64,000 nucleotides of DNA, from the NCBI GenBank assembly GCA_015680685.1, contig MNCI01034664.1, positions 393,576 to 457,575 on the forward strand, read 5' to 3'. Numbering within the stretch: position 1 is the stretch's first letter; the number at the start of each line of letters is the position of its first letter. This document shows, piece after piece, positions 22,651-33,213 of the stretch. Below the pieces are notes generated by a model. The model ran no database searches, was not told the origin of the DNA, and saw nothing but the letters and a program-made list of their open reading frames with translations. Source of the stretch: Gnetum montanum. Its lineage: Eukaryota; Streptophyta; Gnetopsida; Gnetales; Gnetaceae. The position numbers and the translations under genes were made by a program.

Positions 22651-25456
22651 TCAGATGGTCTTAGGTGATGGTGGTTCTTAAGGCTTCAAGGAACCTTCAC
22701 TAGCTTCATGCATGGGTAGTAGTTGAGGTGGCTGTGGCTATCCTGCTACTGCTAACTTCAGGCAGGAGGTAGAAAGCATCTATCAATGCTTTCATTTTCT
22801 CCTCCTTACTTCTAGGATTATGCACCATCCATGCATTTTTGCCGATGTGGGTTGGAACGGGCACATCCTAGGGACATGGGATTGCTAGAAATAACTCCTT
22901 GGCATTGATGAACTAGGCATCAAATTATTTGTGTTCAATGTCAAATGCCCTGACTATGTCTTTCAACTTCTGGTGGTCACTCATTTGTTTGGCTAGGTTC
23001 TTAATAATTGATTATTGGTCTCTAAACCATGCTATGTGAACTTTGAGTTTAGCATTTGCAGTCTCAAGCTTCTGCTTGGTGTCTTTGTGATGTTTAAACT
23101 TTGCCTTGTATAGCAGACATGAGCTAGCCACTTGTTTTTCCAACTCTGACCATGGCCATTTGGTAGTCAACATTACCAGTTTTGCATATTGGAGATTGAC
23201 TAGCTTCATATATTTTATCATTTCCTTAATTTGCAACTCCTTTAAGTAGATTTCCACTTTGTTGTAGGTGTTGATCGCATCAATGATGGACTACCACATT
23301 TCTATTCCTTGTTGGAGTTGTTGGAGGGCTTCATTTAGTTTTTCCTTTACCATCTAAATGTGTTTCTCATTAACTTCCTTTTGTAAGCCAACTTGGTCTC
23401 TATAATGATTCTTCACTTTTTCAAATTTGAGGGCCTCATTCTTCTAGGTGGTAATTTCGATGGCAGACTTTTGACACAAGGTGCATACTTCCTCTATTAA
23501 CAGATTTCAATTTTTTGTAGTCAATTTCCTTAGTTTAGTGTTCACCCTAGCAAGCTACTCTTACTATTGATGAATAAATTCTTGCATCTAGTCCTTTTGA
23601 GTATCAACATTTCACAGGCAATAATTCTGTGTGGTCAAAGTTTCATTCTCCTAGTGCATCTGGATTAATTCCTTTTGAATTGAATACATTTTGGCTTCAG
23701 CTATGGACTATTTAAAGATGGTTGTAACTACCTCCTCCACAGCTTTCTAGAATCATTCTAGAAGCTGTTTGAAAACTTCATCTCTTGTTATTGTTGGGCT
23801 AATAATTGCAGGATCTACAAGTTGAGCACATAGTTCGGCAACCTCCGCGGCCAAGCATTGATTTCATTCTTAAGCCATTTTGAGTTGCCCCTTTAGAATA
23901 ATACATTTTCCCCTTGCATTTAGCAACTCCGATTAGGTCATAGTGATGTCTTCCAGAAGATTAAAGATGTCTAGAGTTGATTGCTTGGTTCCCACTAGTC
24001 ATTCCAAATTTTTTTTATGCTAGGCTACATTTAACTTCTTGCTGACCATGCTTGTGTATGTCTACACATCTTGAAGTGTAGATATGTCTAGTATAGATGT
24101 TGTAGGTGCATTCAATGCTTCAACAACATGGTCAGCACCACTTCAGTCATTATTTTTTTCACTTGGTGTTGCATCACTAAGATAGTTGCCCCTTTACCTT
24201 CCTCCAACTACACCGAGAAAGTGGTGGCATTCCTAGAGATTTATGGGAATAGATGGTGTTGTGATAATGACACCGTCACCTCTCAAGCATTGGGATTTGA
24301 CCTGGCAAGCAGCTTCATTCATTAGGTAGAGAAAATTGGACCACTCCTCTCCAGTTGGATAACTGTTTAGGCCATCTCATTAAGGTGAATCATTACTGGC
24401 TAATACATAGATGGATCTATCCCACTCATTGCTACATCTTTTTCTTGTTCACTTACAAGGTATTCTTAGATTTTGTGTAGACGTTCAATGGTTGCATGAG
24501 CCTCTGGTGTTGTTTCTTGAGTGGGTGGTGGTGGCGGCTACTCCTCTTCTTGGGTCATTGTTGGTGTTTTATCTTTCATGATTTCTGACCATGAGGCCAA
24601 AGGAGCATGCTTGATGGTATCGTTGGAGTAGTGAATGATGCTTGCTCTTTTGCAAAGTTTCTTGATGAGGCACGGAAAGGGCAGGGTCTTCCTTCCATGT
24701 TCATTTTTCTTGAAGCATTTCTCGATCTCTAAGTAGGTTAGTTGTGGAAGGTTAATGAGAAATTTCTCGCTTAGAGTAGCACATGCTTAGGTAGAGAAAG
24801 TGGTTACCTTGCTTGGCCTCATCGTCAAATTGAGGTGATAGGCCATGATTTTGAAATAAATTTGCTCCGTCGGTGTGAGAGCACGATACTCCTTATGGTC
24901 AAACCTGTAGCATTTCTAGATTCACTCCCTCTTTCCCTTAGGATCATCTTTTGTGGATTTTTTTGCTAGCCGTGTTTTGGTATTAGGCAACCCAAGTGCT
25001 TGTGAAATGGCTTCTACCAAGTAGAGCACATGAATATCCTTGATTTTGACAATATACCCCAGCCTTCGGCTACTCCAAAAGAGATATGTCTCTTCTATGT
25101 ACCATTCCCCACTGGATGCGATTACTGGCCACATGGGAGAAGCTTGTAGCTAAGTCTTGACATCTTCTAGAGCTTTTTTTAGAGATGGCCTGAGGTGATC
25201 GTTAAATTTCTTAGGATGTGATGATGTCTGGGGTAGGTCCAAGCACTTCTCCTCATTGTGATTATTTTGTAGGCACTTCTTCTTTCAGAATTTGTTAGAC
25301 AGATTCCACGTTAGGCTCCTCACAAAGAGGTCCCATTGCATGGGTTGCCTCTGGTAGTTTTTGGCCTTGTTCTTGTTGTCCCCTTCCAGCTTTGTGCCAC
25401 TCCTCTTATGGTTGTGAGGGTTCTCCTATCTACGGGCATTTCTATTTTGGTATCAT
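22651..25456 (-). pseudogene. Element B extra ORF (env position): plant-transposon domain plus coiled coil
   Basis: This lies between integrase and 3' LTR, on the same strand as pol. Reading from an ATG just after a splice acceptor, there is a decayed variable N-terminus. A conserved domain follows (about 25134-24600) with MWPVIASSGEWYIEE, FW.SRR, VKIKDIHVLYLVEAISQALG, RPSKVTTFST, INLPQL and LPFPCLIKKLCKRAS. Next is a long Glu/Lys/Leu-rich coiled coil (e.g. 23257-23012), and a tail ending EPPSPKTI-stop at 22651. Copies in C and E share the domain and tail (EPPPP). The LPFPCLI..LCKRA block recalls the domain in env-position ORFs of plant Athila-group elements. No signal peptide or membrane span was seen. 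Function is unknown. About 935 codons, with several stops and at least one frameshift. Confidence 0.65.
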
Positions 25457-25738
25457 CTGTAATCACAATGAGACCATGGATTAGTAATCATTGGGTAACC
25501 TTAAAGTAATTGGGATACCTTTATCTCTTAAGGATAGTTACACTTTGGCTAAGTTATGATGATGGCTAATTTAATTATCATTAATAAATCATCTCAAAGG
25601 TTGTTGAAATGGCTAACTGTCGAAAACGTTTATGTTTATATCTTGTTAAAGTTATTAACCCTTTGGGAAGTTAGAAAAATTTTCAAAAATTTTCATCAAA
25701 AACCTTAAGGTTTGTGGCCCCCACGATAAAGATCTTAC
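25457..25738 (-). other. Candidate intron in the leader of the element B extra ORF
   Basis: On the minus strand a donor AAAG|GTAAGATC (25738) and an acceptor TTGTGATTACAG (ending 25457) bracket 282 AT-rich bases. The first base after the acceptor begins ATG of the extra ORF. Env-position ORFs of plant retroelements are thought to be expressed from spliced RNAs, but this junction is predicted only from consensus. Confidence 0.4.
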
Positions 25739-25883
25739 CTTTGGTAAGTGTAGGGTCAAAAAAATGGAGTGATTTGGACAAATGGTTGGGAAGTTATGAG
25801 CTCTAGAAGGTTTTGGGCTCCAAAAAATTTACAAAAACTCCCTGTGTGTTATGAGAAAATGAAAAAAATTCCTAAGTGCCTGG

Positions 25884-25935
25884 AAATATATATAGCATGT
25901 GATGAGGCCTTGTCGATGGGGCCTTGTCGATGTAG
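25884..25935 (-). promoter_or_regulatory. U3-like repeat and TATA run upstream of the extra ORF
   Basis: On the plus strand GATGAGGCCTTGTCGATGGG then GCCTTGTCGATGTAGC (25901-25936) is a near tandem repeat of the motif that fills the U3 of LTRs B, D and E. On the minus strand it is followed by a TATATATA run (25884-25894). No other part of this region resembles an LTR. It looks like a U3-type promoter placed in front of the extra ORF's spliced leader (inference). Confidence 0.45.
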
Positions 25936-27480
25936 CTATTGACCACCATTGACTTTGGTCAAACTTTCAAAATACAAGGAATTTTTGGATGAAATTGGGG
26001 TCAAATGAAAGCTCAAAAAACCAAGGATAGTATGAAAACATGAGAAGAGGGTGTTGAAGATCATAAATTTGGGAAAATGGAGAAAAATGGATTTAGTTGA
26101 TGAATGAAGTAAAAGGTTAAGGAGCACTGAGTGGAATACTCAATGGAACATGCAAAAGATAGGATTGTAGTGATGTCAAAGGTAAGGAACCTTAACCAAC
26201 TAGACTAAGAGCTATGCAAGTGGCTCCTTTCCATAGTAGGCTCATGCCCTTTTTGCCCTTGCATAACCTCAACTAAGGAGTCTGTGGGCCCCATAGTCGA
26301 TTTAATGATCATGAAAAGTTAAGGACCAACTCGAAAGAATCTACGTAAGAATCCCAACACATTAGACTAAGACATAGAGCATAACATAGAACACAACAGT
26401 GAGGTGAGTTATGGAAGCATGGATAGATGATAGAGAAGGTGGAATGGAGTTCCAAATTAAGGTCACAAGAAGTCCGTTATGGAATTTGTATTTAAAATTA
26501 CTTGAAAAGATCCATCCTTAGTCTAGACCAAAACCATCCACTTCCAGTGACTTCACATCATCACTCTAAGATCAATCCACCCACTCAAGATGCAAGAGTG
26601 TTGTAACAAGACAACCACCATTCCACAAAGAGAAGAAAAGAGAAGTAGGAAGTGATAGAGAGGGCCTTAGTTAGAGGGAACCTTCAGGCATAGGTGCATG
26701 CTGTTCAAATTCCATAACTAGTGCTTGTAGCCTATTTATTTGTCCAAGAGGTGTGCTTTGAATTTTCATTTTTTTATTTTTTTATTTTTCATTTTTTTTT
26801 GAAATGGGAACCACACCATGCAAGGACTTATTCATCTCGAAGGGGTGTGCTTTGAATTCCCATTATGTCTTTTTTGAATGGGAACCACACCATGCAATAA
26901 TTTATTTGACTTTTTATTAGTGGTTGGTATGTAATGGTAAGAAGTCCATGAAAAACACCCAAGCACTTAAGTAGAAAAGCACAAAGAGTATTGAGTCCCC
27001 TTGAAGTCACACCCTTTACAAACCTTTGAATCCTTCCTAATTTTGGAACTACCAAGGTCACCAATTAATTAAAAGTTTCTTTAATGGAAGGAACATCAAA
27101 TCCCCAGAACAAGGAAAATCATAGAATTCATTGAATGGGTAGATGACATGGACTCACCGCTTGTTCCATGAAAAATAAACCATGTCAAAGTCATCATACA
27201 TTAGAATTCAAAAATAGAAACTAGACTTCAACAATCAAAACATTAACCACAAACTATCATTAGTAAACAACAACAATGGCACTGTGTTCTATGACAATAA
27301 AGCAATTTTTATTAGCAAAAATGAGGAAATATCATACTTGGACAAAAAAAAAATAAAGTAAAATATATAAAATAGTGTAAAATAATTAGGAAAGGTTCAA
27401 AGGTACTAATGATGGTGAAAAATTAGAAAATCAAGAATTTGTAAAATAAATAATTTGTAAAAATCAAAAATGTGAAAAAG
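25936..27480. other. Element B non-coding spacer between integrase and extra ORF
   Basis: About 1.5 kb has no coding frame on the element strand. It includes a T-rich run (26768-26806) and a duplicated segment: GTGTGCTTTGAATT followed by GGGAACCACACCATGCAA occurs at about 26752-26822 and again at 26845-26900. Part of it (e.g. AACCTTCAGGCAT near 26680 and the TCACACCCTT segment near 27006) is also found in element C (48640-48890). Confidence 0.5.
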
Positions 27481-28900
27481 AAAAAGGTAGAAAAACTTAG
27501 AAGCCATGTTGATGATTAGCATGGGTGGCCATCTCCCCTATGACTAAGTTGGAAGGAGGAGATCCGAAAAATAGAACATGGTTGTCCATTTGTTGAGGTG
27601 GTATTTACACTAGCCTGTCTTGGTTTTAGGAAAGGTTTTACTTGTTGGATGTTGACCAACTACTTTTTATTCAGGCTTTTAGGTTTATAGATTATCATGA
27701 ACCAAAATGGAAAGGTTTGATCAATTATATAAGGTACCTTCCACAATGTTTGGAATTTTTCCTTTTGGGGTAGATGTGTGGGGTTCCATTAGAGGAACTT
27801 ATCTTTTGGTTGTAGTTTTACTTTTCTTATTTTGAGGTCATGACATTGCTTGCTGAATGCCTTGTTCACCTCATTCAAGAATACGAACACCAATCAATTT
27901 TCATCTAGCACGTTTAGGGTGATTAATCTTTCTTTTTGTGCTAGACTTAGGTCAAGGTTTAGATCATAGGTTGTTGAAAGTGTATGAAGCTCAGATTGAA
28001 TTGGAAACATTGGAAGTTTTTCGTACATTAACTCATAGGTAGAATAGGCAATAGGAAGTTTCCAAGTTAAATGATAAGCCTAGAAAGCATTATTAAGTTT
28101 TGTACTCCAATCCTTCCTATATTTGCTAATGGTTTGCATTAGTATTTTTGTAATCTCCCAATTGGTTATCTTTGCTTGACCATTGGCTTGGGGATGGTAA
28201 GGTGTTGTTAGTTTATGTTCAACCCCAAGCGTTGCATTAATTTTTTAAAAGTGGCACTTGTGAAATGAGTTCTATTATTAGAAATTAGTGAATGTGGCAC
28301 CCCAAACCCATTTAGAATATGTTGTTATATGAATCTAGTAGTAGTGGATGATGTATAATCAGTAACGGTTGTTGCTTCTACCCACTTTGTGTAGTACTCA
28401 ACTACTACTATAATATATGCCTTTTTGTTGGATATGGTTGTGATGGGACCCATGAAGTCAATGCTCCATATGTTGAAAGGTTCCAATGGTTGAATCCACT
28501 ATTGAGGACCTTCCATGCAAGCAGTCATCCCCCCATATTATTGACAATGTTCACAAGACTTGACAAATTGGTGGACATCCTTAAATATTATAGGCCAATT
28601 GTATCCTACCATCAATATTTTTATGGCTGTGCATGTCTTGTCATAATGGCCTTCGTAAGGCCCTTTGTGAGCATCCTAGAGAATGTGCAGTTGATCTTTG
28701 TCAAGGACACACCAAGGAATTAGGCCATCGACATAAACCTTGTAGAGGTGTCCATTGATTTTCATGAAGTATTTAACTCGATGAAGAAATTATTATTTCT
28801 TTCTAAAATCCAAGTCTTATGACATATCCTGAGTGAGAAGATATGTGAGGATGCCATTATACCATGTTGCATTTGTAGGCATTTACTCACTTATTGCTCT
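27480..28900 (-). pseudogene. Element B integrase remnant
   Basis: On the minus strand, with a few frame changes, about 28460-28150 reads a FMGPI..., EYYTKWVEATTVTDYTSS and GFGVPHSLIS.N.THF pattern, then a LTTPYHPQANGQAK block. This is the gypsy integrase core with its D,D,E region. A C-terminal stretch (about 27960-27560) reads LNLDLSLAQKERLI and KVQPKDKFLWNPTHL-like text. Gypsy integrases insert the cDNA in the nucleus. Stops are frequent. Confidence 0.7.
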
Positions 28901-28917
28901 TGTAAAGAGGAGCTTGT

Positions 28918-30260
28918 CTAGAAATTGATTAGAGAGCAGGCTCTTCTTCTCTTTATTATCCCTTTTTGATCTACCATTGCGAGATCAAACTCTTGCAAGA
29001 TCACAAGCCACCGTATGACACGAGGACTCACCATTGACTTATTCATGAGGAAGTGGATTGCATTGTGGTCCATGTGGATAAATACTTTATAGCCAAGCAC
29101 ATAGTGCCTAAACTTTTCCAAAGCATACACCACTGCCATTAATTCTTTCTCTGTGGTGGTGTAATTTAACTATGCTCGCACAATACTTTGGCTCACACAG
29201 TAGATGTAGTATGGACATTTCTTATTGTCCATCTATGTGAGTACTACTCCCAAAGTATACTTAGATGCATCTGTCATGATATGGAAGGGTCTAGACCAGT
29301 CTGGTGCTCATAGGATTTGTGTTTCTATGAGTTTCTCTTTTAACTATTGAAATGCATGTTCACATTCCTTGGTCTAGATGAAAGGTGCATCTTTCTTTGT
29401 ATGCTCTACCAATGGCTTTGCAATCTTAAAGAAATTCTCTATAAATTACCAATAGTAGTCAATGTGTTCAAGGAATGACCGTTATTTAATGATCTCTAGT
29501 TGGCTTGTTATTCCTTAAATGACCCTTATCTTTTCAGGCTCTACCTTAATCCCTTTTTGTGAAATTTGGTGCCCTAGCACTATGCCCTCTTGGACCATGA
29601 GGTGGCTCTAATGTCAATTGAGCCATAGGTTTGTCTCTACGCATCTCTTCAATACTTGCTCAAGTCAGTCCAAGGCTTGCTCAAAGGTAGCTCCATAGGT
29701 GGAAAAGTCATCGATGAAGACTTTAATACCACTACCAATATACTATTAAAAGATACTAAGGACTAGGCATTGAAATGTTGTAGGGGCATTGCATAGGCCG
29801 AATGACATCTTATAATATGCAAAAGTCCCCCAAGAACTAGTGAATGTTATTTTGGCCTAATCTTCTAGTGCAATTTGGATTTGGATATAGCCACTATAAT
29901 TATCCAAGAAGTTATAATAATAATGCTTAGATATGATGTCTAACACTTGATCCACAAATGGCAAAGGAAAGTGATCTTTAAACGTTGCCATATTCAATAG
30001 CCTAAAGTTGATGCAAACCCACCATTTGCCATACTTCTTTAGTACAATTACGAGTGGGCTAACCTACTTACTATTTACGATTGGATAGATAAACCCCACC
30101 TTGAGGAGTTGTTCAATTTCTTCTTTGATGATTTACTTTAATTTGGGATTTAGCCGCCTTTGCCATTTCCTTCTAGGCTTTATGGCTAGGTTAGTATAAA
30201 TACGATGTTGGCATATCCTTGGATTGATTCCTGTTAGCTCTAGATATGATTAAGCAAAGG
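28918..30260 (-). pseudogene. Element B reverse transcriptase and RNase H
   Basis: The minus strand gives an RT with KMSFGLCNAPTTFQ, the active-site motif VFIDDFSTYGATFEQALD, then LEQVLKRCVETNL and VLGHQISQKGIKVEPEKIRV. RNase H follows with a DASKYTLG core and, at 29139-28918, AVVYALEKFRHYVLGYKVFI with DHNAIHFLMN. FIDDFS/FMDDFSxYG plus the GIVLGHxIS.KGI.V string is characteristic of Athila/Tat-lineage gypsy elements. Stops are often at Gln, Arg or Trp codons. Confidence 0.8.
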
Positions 30261-30636
30261 TTGTTGGCCACTTGTTAACTACCTTCAACAAATTTTCTTT
30301 TTATTCAAGAAAAAGTTTGACATTAATTATGACTGGTTTTCCATTCTTTAAAAATGCATATTCCATACCGATTGATAAAGTTTTTAGTTCTAAGGGCTTT
30401 TGCTTGAAGTGATCTAGGATTTTCAGCTCTCCCCAACAGGTATCATCATCTTCATCAGAGAGTTGGAAATGAACTTATTCAATTTTTTTCATGCCTTCAA
30501 CATAAGCACATGTTAGGCTCTCAGTTGGCTCCCTACATAATGTGTTGCTATTTGAGTCAGCTATTAGCCACTAGGTGCCCTTTTGTTTTGTGGCTATTGT
30601 GTATAGACATCTTTGTATATTGATCTCTTGTGCATG

Positions 30637-31200
30637 CTAATTGCATGCCTTAATGTGTGTGCTTCTGATTGACCAAATATTTTGCACAAAATTGCATCCA
30701 TTACTATTGTACATGATGCATGGCATACACTTCTTCTCAATATTTTCTAGTTCATTTTCCTTGCATATTTCTAAAGATAGGTCCTTTATACCCATACATG
30801 TGCTAATCATGCTTAACCAAGCTCTTCCCATAATGATGGGAAAGTTAATTTTGTAGTTGTCCACCTTGATCACCAAAAAATGAGTAGGATAGAACCACCC
30901 ACAAACTATGTTCACAATGTCCTTTACTAATCCTAGAGGGATAGTAATTGACTTATTTGCTAATTATAGATGAATGTTGCTCTTCTTGAGAGGTGGTAGG
31001 TTCCAGGCCTTGTACATATCATGGGAGATGAGATTAACTCTAAAAATAGAGTCAAGAAGAGCCTGGCATGGATCATGTCTAGTGATTTGTAGATAAATAA
31101 GTGGACTTCTTGGATCAAATCTTTTCATAGGAAGATTGCCAGCCTTGATCCAGTCGGAAATAGCATGAGTTAGCATTATAATGCGAATCGAAAGTGGCAC
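30637..31200 (-). pseudogene. Element B aspartic protease remnant
   Basis: At 31200-30964 the minus strand carries PLSIRIIMLTHAISDWIKAG, then CQALLDSIFRVNLISHDMYK. LLDSIFRVNLIS corresponds to the retroviral-type protease active site (A.LD.GS.VNLIS), with the Gly-Ser replaced, so it is probably inactive. Downstream 30915-30637 reads DNYKINFPIIMGRAWLS, the conserved protease C-terminal GR.WL block. Element D has the same region at 45899-46260. Confidence 0.7.
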
Positions 31201-31379
31201 TTAGTTTGAAGGACACTCAAAGGTATTTAATGCAGAGGATGAGGGTGTTGGAGATGCAGGACAATTAGCTAAAGTTTGTTGTGGGGGCTAGAGAGGACTG
31301 TTGGGTTGAAAGAAATGTCTCTTCCTTGATCAATTTTCTAGACCACTTGGCTGAAAAACTAGTTGTGAGTGTACAACCT

Positions 31380-32770
31380 TCATAGCATTTCGTTATTATG
31401 GCTATGAAGGAATCTCACCTTGCATGGATGGAGTAGGAGGTAACTGGGTTGAAGATGGACAGGTATGTGTAGAGGGATGTAAAAGATGATATGGATATGG
31501 ATATGGGTTTTTCCCTTGAGTAGATTGTGAATGTGTTTAGTGATATTTTGGAGGGTAATAATGATGCTAGAATAATGTATGACTTGTAGAACTCCTAGGG
31601 GAGAGGGGCTACTAAACATAGTGCTTTTATGGATTTGGTTGCCTATAAGGGTACTGCTACCTTGCTGTGGCATTCCCCATGATTATGGTTGGTACCACTA
31701 TTGGTATTGTTCATACGGTTGTGGAGGAGTTCCACTTGGATAGTAAGCTCTTTGCTATTGGTGGAACTGCCTTGGATTTCCTTGAGGATAAGGCAATCGT
31801 CTTGGAGCTTGCCTATGTGTTAGGTGACAATTCAATGTGTACACTCCAAACTCTTGTAAGTGTGACACCACAAGATAGCATCCCTTTGGATGTTTGTATT
31901 GATAGATGTCACATTCAGTTTTAGCATCAAATTTAGACTCCATAGCTTCCTCTACTATAGCAGCTTTGCCATTACCTCTTTGGTAGGCAAATTTAGCTTC
32001 TTTTCGCCTCTTGTGATTACGATCACTATTTTGCTCTTGGATTCTTTAGCAATCTTCAAAGTGATTTGAAATGTTTCATCCAAAGAGTTCCATAACTTGT
32101 CAACCTTGGCCAAAATATTAGAAATGGTTTTTTGGATGGGTAGGATCTTCTTATTCATCACTTCATCAAGTGGTGATTCCTCCTTGTCACAAAATTATAC
32201 CTCTAATTTTTTGATGGAAGTGTCCCTATTATGCTCTTCAACACTTTCCATTTTTCATAGCTCACCTTCTTCTTTTGCTACTTGCTCAATTAGCCTTTGG
32301 ATCTGATGAGCTCTTAGTTCAGAAAATCTTCCTTGGGCATATACCCCAAGGGTTCATCTAGTTTCTACTTTGAGCACATCTATGATGTGACAAAGTTGTT
32401 CCCTTTGAGAATAATCATGGCTAGGGAATTAGTGTAAAAGTGAATAGTATTGGCCCATGGCGGCATCCAAGGGTTTATGTGTTTCCTATTTCTAGCCTTG
32501 GATTTGCCTTCTGATCAGAATAGGATTTGCCTTCATGAAGTTTCTCCTAACTTCTTAAGAGTTTTGAACAACATCCCAGGCACAAATTGATCAGAAGGCA
32601 AGATGACATTGCCCTTCATATCATGCCATCATTGTTGTTCATCTTGATGTAGGATGAAGGTGAAGTTTGGTACAAACTCATTTGAATGAGTGTATACCAC
32701 CTTGCACTCTTGTGGGATTGGTGGTTTGGTATCTTCGTGCTTGCAAGAAGAAGAAGAAATTTTTCAAAAC
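31380..32770 (-). pseudogene. Element B gag remnant, capsid core partly deleted
   Basis: The N-terminal part near 32730-32600 matches the start of gag in F (P...VVYTHSNEFVPNF.F.LHQDEQQ-like). At about 32560 it jumps to IRRQIQG, a motif that in C lies at the end of the capsid domain, so most of the capsid core is deleted. A Lys-rich helical segment (32161-31955) precedes a zinc-knuckle remnant near 31905 (CDIYQYKHPKGC) and a Pro/His-rich C-terminus (31673-31380). Not functional. Confidence 0.65.
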
Positions 32771-32914
32771 AAAATAAAATTATCAAAGTGCTTTTATAAT
32801 TCTATGTATAGTTGGAATAATATTAACCTTTAGGTTTGTATAACGATATTACTGGCATTCACTTAGACCTAAATAGCACATGTTCCACAAACAAAGTCCC
32901 TAGCAATTAATCTA

Positions 32915-33213
32915 TTCTGAATGCTGCAAGGTTTATCACAAAGTTCATCTTTATTGTCGTGCACAAGGTGTGCTCAGGCACACAATGCTCGAAGAAAGAT
33001 CCATTCACTTTATGAATCCTACTGCAGGCACTCAGAAATAATTGTATCTTTGGAAAGGGAAAAAGGCAAGAGTTTGGGTAAGGGACTAAGAATAACTATG
33101 CAAACCAAGTGCACCTACCTCTTATTTATAGGCAATGAGGCAAGCCACGATATCGCGTGGAAGGCTCCAATATCACGTACGCGATATCGTGGATGTAATA
33201 TTACGACTCATCA
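32915..33213 (-). mobile_element. 5' LTR remnant of element B or of a related element
   Basis: The right edge is GACTCATCA (to 33213). The minus-strand TATA box TATAAATAAG is at 33121-33130, and homology to other LTRs continues to TAATCTATTC at about 32915. It joins directly to CTAGCAAT, the remnant of the primer site (compare CCTTGGCAATGGTGCCA in D, reversed). U5 and half the primer site are thus deleted. Its U3 resembles G and the solo LTR, not the 3' LTR at 21721-22401. Confidence 0.7.
33145..33192. promoter_or_regulatory. 14-bp perfect inverted repeat in LTR U3
   Basis: CCACGATATCGCGT (33145-33158) and ACGCGATATCGTGG (33179-33192) are exact inverted repeats with a 20-base spacer. They lie upstream of the minus-strand TATA box. 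This is a member of the ATATCGCG-type arrays also seen in the solo LTR and LTR G. Confidence 0.8.

Noticed and set aside
28490-28723. Plus-strand ORF as a gene
   Set aside because: Antisense to the element B integrase remnant, whose conserved motifs are on the minus strand.
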